Shown here in pieces: positions 7,611-14,730 of a stretch of DNA of 22,116 nucleotides; the stretch's first letter is position 1; the number at the start of each line of letters is the position of its first letter. Source of the stretch: Bacilli bacterium (GTDB taxonomy: Bacteria; Bacillota_I; Bacilli_A; RF39; UBA660); NCBI GenBank assembly GCA_017627015.1, contig JAGAHP010000042.1:1-22116 (forward strand), given 5' to 3'. Made by a program: the position numbers and the translations under genes. The notes below the pieces were generated by a model. That model did not search any database. It was not told where the DNA came from and was given only the letters and a program-made list of their open reading frames with translations.

Positions 7611-8228
7611 TTGAAAAAAAGAAGATTAAGAGGTTTTGTAGTTCCAGTTTTTAGTGCGTTTTTAATATCTGTTTTGTTTATTGCATTAATATCATTTAAT
7701 AAAAAAGGTAATACACCAATAAAAAAAGATAAGTACACTTATGTTAATGATAGTATTATCCATGATGCAGTACCTACTTTAAGTGAAGATGATGTAATTA
7801 TTAAACCATTTCAAAATGATAATATTAAATTATATAAGTCATTCTACGATAAAGAAAATGGTAGTGAGGATTCTATTATTTATTATAATGATACTTATAT
7901 ACAAAATTCTGGATGTATTTATAATCATGATGAAGAATTTGCTGTCGTATCAATATTGGATGGTGAGGTAATTGATGTTAAAAAAGAAGAGTTGTTAGGT
8001 TATATTGTTGAAGTAAAACATAGTGATAATTTAATAAGTAGTTATGAAGGATTAAAAAGTGTTAATGTAAAAAAAGGAGAACAAATAACCCAAAACACTA
8101 TGATAGGAAAAAGTGGAGAAATAAAATTAGATGTTAATTTAAAGAATGCACTTTTGTTTGAAATGATAAAAGATGGTAAATATATTAATCCTGAAATATA
8201 TTATAATAAGAAACTAAAAGAGATATAG
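7611..8228 (+). CDS. spoIIQ: SpoIIQ-like forespore protein with degenerate M23 domain
   Basis: The 205-residue protein has a basic N-terminus, one span (about residues 9-29), and a C-terminal LytM/M23-like fold (about 105-200). SpoIIQ spans the forespore membrane and binds SpoIIIAH across the intermembrane space, forming the engulfment zipper and the feeding channel. M23 hallmarks are recognisable but altered: the usual G-x-H-x-G-x-D region is reduced to IYNHDEEFAVVSILDGEVI, and the HxHFE motif is NALLFEM, so zinc and catalysis are probably lost, as in Bacillus SpoIIQ. The start is TTG at 7611, with GAGGTGA spaced correctly; no ATG alternative fits. Position between spoIID and mbl supports the call over a generic M23 protein. 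Only 8 bases separate it from mbl. Confidence 0.85.
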   Translation: MKKRRLRGFVVPVFSAFLISVLFIALISFNKKGNTPIKKDKYTYVNDSIIHDAVPTLSEDDVIIKPFQNDNIKLYKSFYDKENGSEDSIIYYNDTYIQNSGCIYNHDEEFAVVSILDGEVIDVKKEELLGYIVEVKHSDNLISSYEGLKSVNVKKGEQITQNTMIGKSGEIKLDVNLKNALLFEMIKDGKYINPEIYYNKKLKEI

Positions 8229-8236
8229 GGGTTAGT

Positions 8237-9226
8237 ATGTTTGGTAAAGATATAGGAATTGATTTAGGTACTGCTAATATATTAATCTATGTTAAAGGTG
8301 AAGGAATAGTGCTTGATGAACCTAGTGTTGTAGCAGTAGAATCAAATAGTAAAAAAGTCCTAGCAGTAGGTGAAGATGCATATAAAATGTTAGGCAGAAC
8401 TCCAGGTAAAGTTGAGTCAATAAAGCCATTAAAAGATGGTGTTATTGCAAATTTTGAATTAACCGTAGCGATGCTTGATTATTTTATAAAAAAGGTTCAA
8501 GCAAAGAATAGTCTATCAAAACCAACAATACTAATTTGTTGTCCAACTAATATAACAGAAGTAGAAAAAGAAGCCATTAAAGAAGTTGCAGAAGTTACTG
8601 GCGCTAAAAAGGTGTATATTGAAGAAGAGCCAAAGGTCGCAGCAGTAGGTGCAGGACTAGATATATCAAAACCAAATGGTAATATGGTTATAGATATAGG
8701 AGGCGGAACTACTGATATTGCAGTATTATCTTTAGGTGATATAGTAACTAGCAAATCCCTAAAAATAGCGGGTAATACTTTTGATCAAAAAATAATTGAT
8801 TATATTAAAGAAAAATATAAATTATTAATAGGAGAAAGAACAGCAGAAGATATTAAAATAGAAATTGGTAGTGCCATAAAAGAAGATAAAAAAAGTAAGA
8901 AAGTAATAAAAGGAAGAAATCTTGAGACTGGTTTACCTAGTTCTAAGACCATTACATCTAATGAAATCTACGAGGCCTTAGAAAGTAGTTTGTATGAAAT
9001 AATTGATGGTGCAAAAAATGTTTTAGAAACAACATTACCAGAGTTATCAGCGGATATAGTTGAAAATGGTGTCGTATTAACTGGTGGTGGAGCTCTACTA
9101 AATGGAATAGATACTTTATTCTTTGAGGAATTAAAAATTCCAGTTAAAGTAGCAGAATCACCATTAACTTGTGTAGTAGATGGAACAGGTATAATGCTAA
9201 ATAATCTTAATTTAATAGAAAAATAA
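8237..9226 (+). CDS. mbl: MreB-family cell-shape protein Mbl
   Basis: The 329-residue actin homologue starts MFGKDIGIDLGTANILIYVKGEGIVL, very close to Bacillus Mbl. Phosphate-binding loops are DLGTAN and DIGGGTTDIAV, LICCPTN and EEEPKVAAVGAG are conserved, and LTGGGALLNG is the adenosine motif. Mbl polymerises beneath the membrane and guides lateral wall synthesis. It lies downstream of spoIIQ, as mbl lies downstream of spoIIQ/spoIIID in Bacillus; the small regulator gene spoIIID is missing here. The RBS is GGGG about 8 bases before the ATG, and the 8-base gap from spoIIQ suggests coupling. A second shape gene (mreB) elsewhere would be expected but is not seen. Confidence 0.93.
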   Translation: MFGKDIGIDLGTANILIYVKGEGIVLDEPSVVAVESNSKKVLAVGEDAYKMLGRTPGKVESIKPLKDGVIANFELTVAMLDYFIKKVQAKNSLSKPTILICCPTNITEVEKEAIKEVAEVTGAKKVYIEEEPKVAAVGAGLDISKPNGNMVIDIGGGTTDIAVLSLGDIVTSKSLKIAGNTFDQKIIDYIKEKYKLLIGERTAEDIKIEIGSAIKEDKKSKKVIKGRNLETGLPSSKTITSNEIYEALESSLYEIIDGAKNVLETTLPELSADIVENGVVLTGGGALLNGIDTLFFEELKIPVKVAESPLTCVVDGTGIMLNNLNLIEK

Positions 9227-9246
9227 GTGTAATACTTATTTTTTTA
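9221..9246 (+). terminator. Rho-independent terminator of mbl
   Basis: AATAAGT (9222-9228) pairs with ACTTATT (9234-9240), followed by a T run to about 9245. It overlaps the mbl stop codon. TAAAAT (9250-9255) just after may serve as the tagO -10. Confidence 0.75.
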
Positions 9247-9271
9247 TGTTAAAATAATAATAGGTGATAAA

Positions 9272-10345
9272 ATGAGTAGTAATTTATTAAGTAATTTAAA
9301 GATAATACTTGTTGTATTCTTATTTGTTGTGATAATAATGCCAGGTATTATGAAAATTGCTGTGCATATTAATGCAATGGATATTCCAAACGAAAGAAAG
9401 GTACATAAACATCCTATCCCAAGACTTGGAGGATTAGGTATATTCTTTGGATTTTTGTTAGGATATATGTTGTTTTGTTCACAAACTCCACAAATGATAT
9501 CTATTTTAATAGGTAGTTTTATATTAATACTAGTTGGTTCAATTGATGATATTAATCCAATTAAACCGTTGCCTAAATTTTGTGGACAATTAGTAGCTGC
9601 TGCCATAGTTGTTTATTATGGAAATGTTGTTATGCAAGATGTTTCTGCTTATGGTTTATATATTAATTTTGGTATGTTGGCAAAACCTATAACAATTATA
9701 TTTATATTAGGTGTTATTAATTGTTTAAACTTAATAGATGGATTAGATGGTCTAGCAGGAGGTATTGCTACTATATTCTTTATAACAATTTCTATTATTA
9801 TTAGTATTATGGGTATTTATAATGGATTAGATGCTTCTTTATCATTAATAATGATAGGTGCTACTTTAGGATTTTTAGTATATAACTTCCATCCAGCAAA
9901 AATTTTTATGGGAGATAGTGGATCAATGTTCCTAGGTTATATAATTGCGGTAATATCTTTATTAGGATTTAAGAATGTTACATTAACTTCATTTATAGTG
10001 CCAGTATTAATACTAGCTATTCCAATATTAGATACTTTATTTGCTATAATTAGAAGATTATTAAAGAAAGAATCTTTTGCTAAAGCAGATAAGGAACATT
10101 TTCATCATCAAATACTTAAGATGTCTGGAAATCAAGTAAAAACTGTACTTATTATTTATTTAATACAAATACTATTTTCTAGTGCTTCAATAGTATATGT
10201 TTTAAGAAATCCAAAATTAGGACAAATAATATATATTATTTTATTAGTATTTATAATATGGATAGTATTAACTACTAATATAGTGTTTGATAGAAAAAAA
10301 CTAACAGAAAATATTAAAAATAAGATACATAAAAATAGCAAATAA
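9272..10345 (+). CDS. tagO: UDP-GlcNAc:undecaprenyl-phosphate GlcNAc-1-phosphate transferase (TagO/WecA family)
   Basis: The 357-residue, roughly ten-span membrane enzyme belongs to the MraY/WecA superfamily. Motifs visible: NERKVHKHPIPRLGG (about 40-54), the Asp-rich SIDDINPIKPLPK (90-102), NLIDGLDGLAGG (153-164), FMGDSGSMFLGY (about 211-222) and a terminal KEHFHHQIL matching the WecA/TagO HIHH loop. The His loop and absence of MraY-specific features favour TagO/WecA, which starts teichoic-acid or other polyprenyl-linked glycopolymer synthesis. It has its own GGTGAT RBS after the mbl terminator. It could feed any wall polysaccharide; no tag genes are in the window. Confidence 0.92.
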   Translation: MSSNLLSNLKIILVVFLFVVIIMPGIMKIAVHINAMDIPNERKVHKHPIPRLGGLGIFFGFLLGYMLFCSQTPQMISILIGSFILILVGSIDDINPIKPLPKFCGQLVAAAIVVYYGNVVMQDVSAYGLYINFGMLAKPITIIFILGVINCLNLIDGLDGLAGGIATIFFITISIIISIMGIYNGLDASLSLIMIGATLGFLVYNFHPAKIFMGDSGSMFLGYIIAVISLLGFKNVTLTSFIVPVLILAIPILDTLFAIIRRLLKKESFAKADKEHFHHQILKMSGNQVKTVLIIYLIQILFSSASIVYVLRNPKLGQIIYIILLVFIIWIVLTTNIVFDRKKLTENIKNKIHKNSK

Positions 10346-10396
10346 GTAATTGTTAACAAGGAGTTAATTAAAATTGTAAAATCGTTTATTATTTCA

Positions 10397-10424
10397 TTGA
10401 CATAAGAATTTAATGCTATATAAT
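10397..10424 (+). promoter_or_regulatory. Strong sigma-A promoter of the agr-like locus
   Basis: Consensus TTGACA (10397-10402), 16-base spacer, consensus TATAAT (10419-10424). This is the best promoter in the window and it begins a leader of about 60 bases. Confidence 0.85.
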
Positions 10425-10440
10425 TTAGAGGTAGAAAGAG

Positions 10441-10472
10441 AAAAGGAGTTATTTAAACCCCTTTTTATTTTG
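10441..10472 (+). terminator. Leader hairpin and T-tract, possible attenuator of the agr-like locus
   Basis: AAAAGGAGT (10441-10449) pairs with ACCCCTTTT (10457-10465) with one mismatch, followed by T, ATTTTG. It lies between the promoter and the RBS of the next gene, so it could reduce read-through. Alternatively it is an ordinary leader hairpin. Confidence 0.45.
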
Positions 10473-10490
10473 TTAATGGAGTGAAAAAAG

Positions 10491-11711
10491 ATGTTCAAAG
10501 ATTATAAGAAATATTTAACAGTTAGTATTAAAGTGTATCTTTTTGTATTACTTATAGTAGTTATATTGAAGATAGTTGGGTTAGATTATTTTGGGATAGA
10601 AGTAAGTAATCCAATAGTTGTCAAAATTAATAATTTTGCATCAAAATATGGTTTGATAGATATTTGGTATTTTATAACCTTATACATTTATATTTATGCT
10701 TTGATTAGTATGTCTTCAGATGATAATAGTAAAAAGATGAAAATATATTGTATATTCGTAACAATACTAAGTCTACTGTCATTAATTTTCATAAAACCTC
10801 ATTTGAATCAATTAATGATTCTTATATTTGATATTTGTTTTATTAGTCTTTTTACATTAATAATATCAAAATTTAAATTTAAGAATTTATTAAAAGTATT
10901 ATTTTTTTCTTTTTTGAATATATTGTTTCAATTGATTTCTATTTATATAAGAAACATAAAAAATATGGAAATGAATGATTTTATATCAGCATTCATAATG
11001 AATTTTGATTATATATTATTAGTATTGATAACACATAAAATCTACTTTATGAAAGGAGAGTTGCAATTATGTGGGGAAGCTTATTCATCTTCTCTAAAGA
11101 AGATAAACTTAAAGAAATCGCTGCTAAACTTGCGAAAAAATTATCAAAGTAATTTAGAAAAGTTTAGAAAAAAAAGTACTCAAGATAAAATAACAATTAT
11201 TATATATATAATATTAAGTTTATTGTGGAATACATTTTCTGTGTTATTAATAATATTTGTTGCACATATCAATGATACTTTTATTGAATGTTTATTCATA
11301 CTCTCATCATTTTGGTTATCTAAAGGAAAGTTTGGTAAACCATTTCATTTTGAAAGTATGATAACTTGTTTTATTGTTTCAAATTTAACTTACTATACTT
11401 TAAACAGAGTGACTACTCCTATCGGAATCAGCATCCTAATACCAATCCTATTAGGAGTAGGTTTATCATATGTTACTTCAAAGTTTGTTAAGAAAGAATA
11501 TAAACCTCTTTATAGAGGAATGCCATTAGAAAATTTTGAAGAAACAATATTAAAAGTAGAAGAAAAAGATAGTATTAAATATAAGATTTGTAAAGAATTC
11601 TATATTAATAAAATAAGTGATTTATCTTTATCCTTTAAATATAATTATTCTGTATCAGGTATACGAAAGATTAAATCAAGAATCAATGAAAAAATTAAGA
11701 AGCTAAATTAG
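10491..11711 (+). CDS. Six-span membrane domain fused to AgrB-like peptide-processing protease with HTH-like tail
   Basis: The 406-residue protein has two membrane halves. Residues 12-185 hold about six spans and resemble in layout, not by clear motif, an AgrC-type sensor. Residues 186-232 are a basic cytosolic linker. Residues 233-335 match AgrB: about four spans with KPFHFESMITCFIVSN, His286 and Cys293 seven apart, like the catalytic His77/Cys84 of Staphylococcus AgrB. AgrB is a membrane cysteine protease that trims and cyclises the AgrD pheromone. After PLYRGMP the C-terminus (about 345-406) is helical, with YSVSGIRKIKSRI resembling a sigma-region-4-like recognition helix. The frame has no stop at the join. 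A peptide gene is nested in another frame across codons 193-221, where this frame uses codons rare for the window (GGG, TCG, CTG, CGA). The RBS is GGAG before the ATG. Confidence 0.8.
   Translation: MFKDYKKYLTVSIKVYLFVLLIVVILKIVGLDYFGIEVSNPIVVKINNFASKYGLIDIWYFITLYIYIYALISMSSDDNSKKMKIYCIFVTILSLLSLIFIKPHLNQLMILIFDICFISLFTLIISKFKFKNLLKVLFFSFLNILFQLISIYIRNIKNMEMNDFISAFIMNFDYILLVLITHKIYFMKGELQLCGEAYSSSLKKINLKKSLLNLRKNYQSNLEKFRKKSTQDKITIIIYIILSLLWNTFSVLLIIFVAHINDTFIECLFILSSFWLSKGKFGKPFHFESMITCFIVSNLTYYTLNRVTTPIGISILIPILLGVGLSYVTSKFVKKEYKPLYRGMPLENFEETILKVEEKDSIKYKICKEFYINKISDLSLSFKYNYSVSGIRKIKSRINEKIKKLN
10534..10552 (+). repeat. 19-base direct repeat, copy 1
   Basis: TGTATCTTTTTGTATTACT, identical to 11725-11743. 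In this copy it encodes YLFVLL in the first membrane span of the fused protein. Confidence 0.75.
11069..11152 (+). CDS. Nested 27-residue amphipathic peptide, candidate AgrD-like signal precursor
   Basis: An ATG with a strong RBS (AAAGGAGAG, 11052-11060, eight bases upstream) opens a 27-codon frame ending TAA, in a different frame from the AgrB-like gene around it. The peptide begins MWGSLFIFS and continues through an acidic patch into KLKEIAAKLAKKL, in which Leu14, Ile17, Leu21 and Leu25 line one face of a helix with Lys on the other. AgrD precursors carry an autoinducer ring flanked by an amphipathic helix and a charged tail; here SLFIF could be a Ser-lactone ring of five residues, like known Ser variants of the usual Cys. 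Against this, there is no Cys and the N-terminal leader is only three residues. It might instead be a modulin-like or toxin peptide. Codon choice in this stretch favours this frame over the overlapping one. Confidence 0.6.
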   Translation: MWGSLFIFSKEDKLKEIAAKLAKKLSK

Positions 11712-11721
11712 CTTCTTTTTT
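11697..11721 (+). terminator. Terminator overlapping the end of the AgrB-like gene
   Basis: AAGAAGCT (11697-11704) pairs with AGCTTCTT (11710-11717), followed by T to 11721. It contains the stop codon TAG (11709-11711), so the kinase gene needs read-through or its own promoter. Confidence 0.75.
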
Positions 11722-11724
11722 ATT

Positions 11725-11743
11725 TGTATCTTTTTGTATTACT
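11725..11743 (+). repeat. 19-base direct repeat, copy 2, ahead of the kinase
   Basis: Identical to 10534-10552. It lies in the 78-base gap before the kinase gene. Read in the kinase frame, it also encodes YLFVLL, so this gap may be the remnant of a copied sensor N-terminus. No good promoter is evident here. Confidence 0.75.
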
Positions 11744-11789
11744 ATATTCACTTATATTTGTGTTTGTGTCTTATAAAAAGGAGGTTAAT

Positions 11790-12497
11790 ATGAATTATTT
11801 GTTTTTATTACTTATTACAATATCTATTTTAACAATAATAATACTAAATAGAAAAATTATATGTCTATTAACTAAATTAAGTGAATATGAATCATTAATA
11901 AATGAACAGGGAGAAAAAAATCATGAGTATAAAAATCAATTGTTGGTACTAAAAGGTTACATTAATAATAATAAAAAATTAAAAGAATATCTTGATACAA
12001 TGATTGATGATCATAAAACTGGAGATAATTATGAAGTAAGGCAACTATCGAAAATAAAACAATTAGGAATTAAATACTTATTATATTGTAAGATAGAAAA
12101 AATAAAAAAGAATAATATTACATTTTGTCCATATATATCATCGTCTATAGAAAATGTATTTAGTAACTATGATGTTTATATGATTAAAGATATTACAAAA
12201 TTATTAGGTATTTTGCTTGATAACTCTATTGATGGTGCAAAAATATCAAGAGACAAAGAAATCTTTTTAAATATTGATAAAGATGATAGATATATAAATA
12301 TAAGAATAAAAAATAGTATAGATTCAAATAAGAATTTAAAAAAATTGGGTAAAAAAAGATTTTCTACAAAGGGTGAAGGTCATGGTTTTGGACTACTTCT
12401 TGCTAAAGAAATTATTAGAAAAAATAGAAGAATAGAAATGGTGACAGATATAGATGAAAAATATTTTTCTCAAACTTTAATAATAGATACAAAATGA
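11790..12497 (+). CDS. AgrC-like GHKL histidine kinase without a sensor domain
   Basis: The 235-residue protein has one N-terminal span (about residues 3-29) and a kinase core of the AgrC/HPK10 type. The phospho-acceptor is His45 in NHEYKNQLLVLKGYI, the N-box is LLGILLDNSIDGA (Asn145), and the G-box is GEGHGFGL (196-202). Normal AgrC has six or seven spans that bind the peptide; here they are missing, while an extra six-span domain is attached to the AgrB-like protein next door. The ATG at 11790 follows AAGGAGG; an upstream in-frame TTG at 11724 lacks one. It ends at TGA, showing that TGA is a stop in this organism. No AgrA-like response regulator follows, so the partner must be elsewhere. 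Confidence 0.85.
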   Translation: MNYLFLLLITISILTIIILNRKIICLLTKLSEYESLINEQGEKNHEYKNQLLVLKGYINNNKKLKEYLDTMIDDHKTGDNYEVRQLSKIKQLGIKYLLYCKIEKIKKNNITFCPYISSSIENVFSNYDVYMIKDITKLLGILLDNSIDGAKISRDKEIFLNIDKDDRYINIRIKNSIDSNKNLKKLGKKRFSTKGEGHGFGLLLAKEIIRKNRRIEMVTDIDEKYFSQTLIIDTK

Positions 12498-12589
12498 GAA
12501 ATATGTCGTATTTTTTAGATTAAAAAAACATAAAAAAAGTAATAAATCGAGTTATGATTAATTTGGACATAAAAGAAGGAGGAATAAAA

Positions 12590-12817
12590 ATGTCAAAAGG
12601 AATAATAAAGTGGTTTAATAATGAGAAGGGTTATGGTTTTATTAATGGTGATGTTAACGAGGATATATTCGTTCATTATACAGCGATTAAAATAGATGGA
12701 TATCGAACTTTATCAGAAGGTCAAGAAGTTACATATCAATTAATAAAAACAGACAAAGGTTTACAGGCAACTAATGTAATTCCTGTAAACAATAGTAAAT
12801 TAGTTGCTGCTTTTTAG
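12590..12817 (+). CDS. Cold-shock-domain protein (CspA family)
   Basis: The 75-residue protein is one OB-fold cold-shock domain that binds single-stranded RNA and DNA and melts mRNA structure. RNP1 is KGYGFI (within NNEKGYGFINGD) and RNP2 is DIFVHY. The opening SKGIIKWFNNEKGYGF is typical. The ATG at 12590 follows AGGAGG; an upstream in-frame ATG at 12554 is not needed and lacks an RBS. The C-terminus is about eight residues longer than the minimal domain. It lies between the kinase gene and hpf with a terminator at its end. Which of several possible csp paralogues it is cannot be told, so I give no symbol. Confidence 0.93.
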   Translation: MSKGIIKWFNNEKGYGFINGDVNEDIFVHYTAIKIDGYRTLSEGQEVTYQLIKTDKGLQATNVIPVNNSKLVAAF

Positions 12818-12828
12818 CAGCTTTTATT
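12806..12828 (+). terminator. Terminator of the cold-shock gene
   Basis: GCTGC (12806-12810) pairs with GCAGC (12817-12821), followed by TTTTATT. It overlaps the stop codon. TATAAT for hpf is at 12830-12835, directly after the T-tract. Confidence 0.65.
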
Positions 12829-12855
12829 GTATAATAATTTAAAGGAGATGATATT

Positions 12856-13371
12856 GTGAAGTATATTATAAGAGGAGACAATACAGATTCTATTAAAGAT
12901 TATATTGAATCAAAACTTGATAAACTTAACAAATACTTTAATAGCGAAAATTGTACTGCAACAGTTCTTACAAAAAAAGAAGGAAGAAATCAAAAGATTG
13001 AAGTAACAATACCAACTGATAACTTTATTTTAAGAAATGAATCAGTAAATGAAGATTTATATGCCGCTATTGATAATGTATCTGATAAGTTAGAAAGACA
13101 AATAAGAAAGAATAAAGAGAAAATAAATAAAAAACAAAATAAGAAAGTAATTGAAGATTTTGATTATTTGCTTGAGGATGAATTCACAGGTGAAGAAAAA
13201 ATTGTTAAAAGAAAACAATTAGAATTAAAACCAATTGATGAAGAAGAAGCAATAATTGAAATGGAAATGTTAGGTCATAATTTCTTTGTATTTAGAGATG
13301 TTGAAACAGATAAAATTAACATTTTATATAAAAGAAAGAATGGAAATTATGGTGTTATAGAAACAAAATAG
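12856..13371 (+). CDS. hpf: Ribosome hibernation-promoting factor, long form
   Basis: Long HPF (171 residues) binds the 30S decoding region with its N-terminal S30AE domain and pairs two ribosomes into inactive 100S particles through its C-terminal domain. Residues 1-100 (IIRGDNTDSIKDYIESKLDKLNKYF onward) form the S30AE domain. The C-terminal domain, about 115-171, carries KPIDEEEAIIEMEMLGHNFFVF and NVLYRR-like NILYKRKNGNYGVIE. The start is GTG at 12856 after AAAGGAG; the ATG at 12848 reaches a stop in three codons. hpf lies next to secA in Bacillus; here four extra genes sit between them. A perfect terminator follows. Confidence 0.95.
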   Translation: MKYIIRGDNTDSIKDYIESKLDKLNKYFNSENCTATVLTKKEGRNQKIEVTIPTDNFILRNESVNEDLYAAIDNVSDKLERQIRKNKEKINKKQNKKVIEDFDYLLEDEFTGEEKIVKRKQLELKPIDEEEAIIEMEMLGHNFFVFRDVETDKINILYKRKNGNYGVIETK

Positions 13372-13396
13372 TTTAGTTTTACTAAACTATTTTTTC
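13366..13396 (+). terminator. Strong terminator of hpf
   Basis: AAATAGTTTAGT (13366-13377) pairs with ACTAAACTATTT (13381-13392) around a TTT loop, with a T run. It overlaps the hpf stop codon. Confidence 0.9.
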
Positions 13397-13425
13397 TTGT
13401 AATAAAATGATATCTAAGATATAAT
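13397..13425 (+). promoter_or_regulatory. Promoter of the four-gene envelope cluster
   Basis: TTGTAA (13397-13402), 17 bases, TATAAT (13420-13425), directly after the hpf terminator. It probably drives 13443-17023, since no terminator is seen until 17022. Confidence 0.65.
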
Positions 13426-13442
13426 ATAACTGAGGTAATAAT

Positions 13443-14717
13443 ATGGGAAAAAGAATAAAAAAAATATATATATTTTTATTAATTTTAGTTTTATTTACTC
13501 CAAAAGTAGTAGGAGCAGTTTCTTGCGATTATGTAACTAATGTAATTAATGAATATTATGACATTAGAGATGAATTAGAGCAAATGGATTGTGAAAATAC
13601 AACAGAACCAGGAGAAGCTTCTGAATGTAACGCAAAGAATACAAGAAAAGCTTTGTTATTGAGTAAAATTTTTAAATACAACGACGAAGTAAAAGATTGT
13701 AATAATGCTGAGATGGCAAAAATAGTAGAAGAAAATAAAGATGAATGTAAAAATTTATTTGGAACATCTCTTACAGATATTAGAAAAACTGTAATGAATT
13801 TCTTTTATATTTTAGCACCGTTCTTACTTTTAATATTTGGTTCATTAGATTTCTTTAAAATAGTGGTAGAACATGATCCAAAGGCTATGGCTGAACAAAG
13901 GAAAAGATTTATAAAAAGATTAATAGCGTTTGTATTATTATTCTTTACTCCTGTATTTATAAATATGATTCTTAATTGGAATTTATCTAACTACAGCTTA
14001 AATGGTAATGTATATACATGTAATACTCCATATGCATTTTCAATAAAAACATGGAACAGTACCTATGTACCTCCTGTTGATAATAATACTAGCGGTACTG
14101 GAGGAAGCAGTGGCGGAGGAGCTACAGTAACAGGAAGCTGGCACACAGATTGGTTCCAATGTGATTCTAGATGGTCTGGTACACCTTGGTTAAATTCAGG
14201 TGGAGGTATGGATAATATTTGTGGAGGTGGATGTGGATCGTTATCAACATCAATAGTATGTGCTCATTATAGTGGTGATGATTCAGAAAGTTCTTATTGT
14301 TATCCATCAAAGACCGCAAATGAATATTATAGTAAGCATAATCAACCAAATAGATCTAATACAGCAATAACATCTTTCTTTAATGAATGGCATCCAGAAC
14401 TAGGTTTAACTGCAACAATATATTGGAATGATATAGATTTAAATGAATTGGATAGAGTACTATCTCAAGGTGGTGCATGTATAGCGGATTTCCAAAGTTA
14501 TACTAAATATGATGGTAGAAGCGTTTGGACATCAGGAGGACATTACGTAACTATTATTGGTGGAAACCAAACAGATGGTTATAGAGTTGCGGACTCAAAT
14601 GGCGGACATTCAACTGGTGGAAGCGGTATTTCTGAATGGGCTCCTTATAGTGAACATACTTTTGAAGCTGAATATATAAAACACCCTTGGTACTATTATT
14701 TAATTGAAAAGAATTAA
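13443..14717 (+). CDS. Membrane protein with VirB2/TrbC-like two-span region and C39-like cysteine peptidase domain
   Basis: This 424-residue protein starts with a signal peptide (about 1-25), then a Cys-rich segment (Cys at 28, 50, 62, 86 and 102) and two spans (about 119-138 and 157-177), laid out like VirB2/TrbC pilin-type proteins. A Gly/Ser-rich linker (about 214-230) leads to a domain resembling Peptidase_C39_2 (about 232-420): DWFQCDSRWSG, a GGGCGSLSTSIV motif with likely catalytic Cys264, GGHYVTIIGG with His367, and YRVADSNGG with Asp384 or Asn386. The domain probably lies outside the cell and may cleave peptides or wall material; the substrate is unknown. It leads a cluster with two further unknown membrane proteins and a lipoprotein. 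The RBS GAGGT is close to the ATG. Confidence 0.82.
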   Translation: MGKRIKKIYIFLLILVLFTPKVVGAVSCDYVTNVINEYYDIRDELEQMDCENTTEPGEASECNAKNTRKALLLSKIFKYNDEVKDCNNAEMAKIVEENKDECKNLFGTSLTDIRKTVMNFFYILAPFLLLIFGSLDFFKIVVEHDPKAMAEQRKRFIKRLIAFVLLFFTPVFINMILNWNLSNYSLNGNVYTCNTPYAFSIKTWNSTYVPPVDNNTSGTGGSSGGGATVTGSWHTDWFQCDSRWSGTPWLNSGGGMDNICGGGCGSLSTSIVCAHYSGDDSESSYCYPSKTANEYYSKHNQPNRSNTAITSFFNEWHPELGLTATIYWNDIDLNELDRVLSQGGACIADFQSYTKYDGRSVWTSGGHYVTIIGGNQTDGYRVADSNGGHSTGGSGISEWAPYSEHTFEAEYIKHPWYYYLIEKN

Positions 14718-14730
14718 AAGGGAGGATAAT

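Noticed and set aside
9244..9606. - strand frame opposite tagO
   Set aside because: Shadow of a membrane-protein gene; it lacks an RBS and promoter.
14167..14349. - strand frame opposite the C39 domain
   Set aside because: Low-complexity His/Tyr/Asn product expected from the complement of Gly/Asn/Tyr codons.
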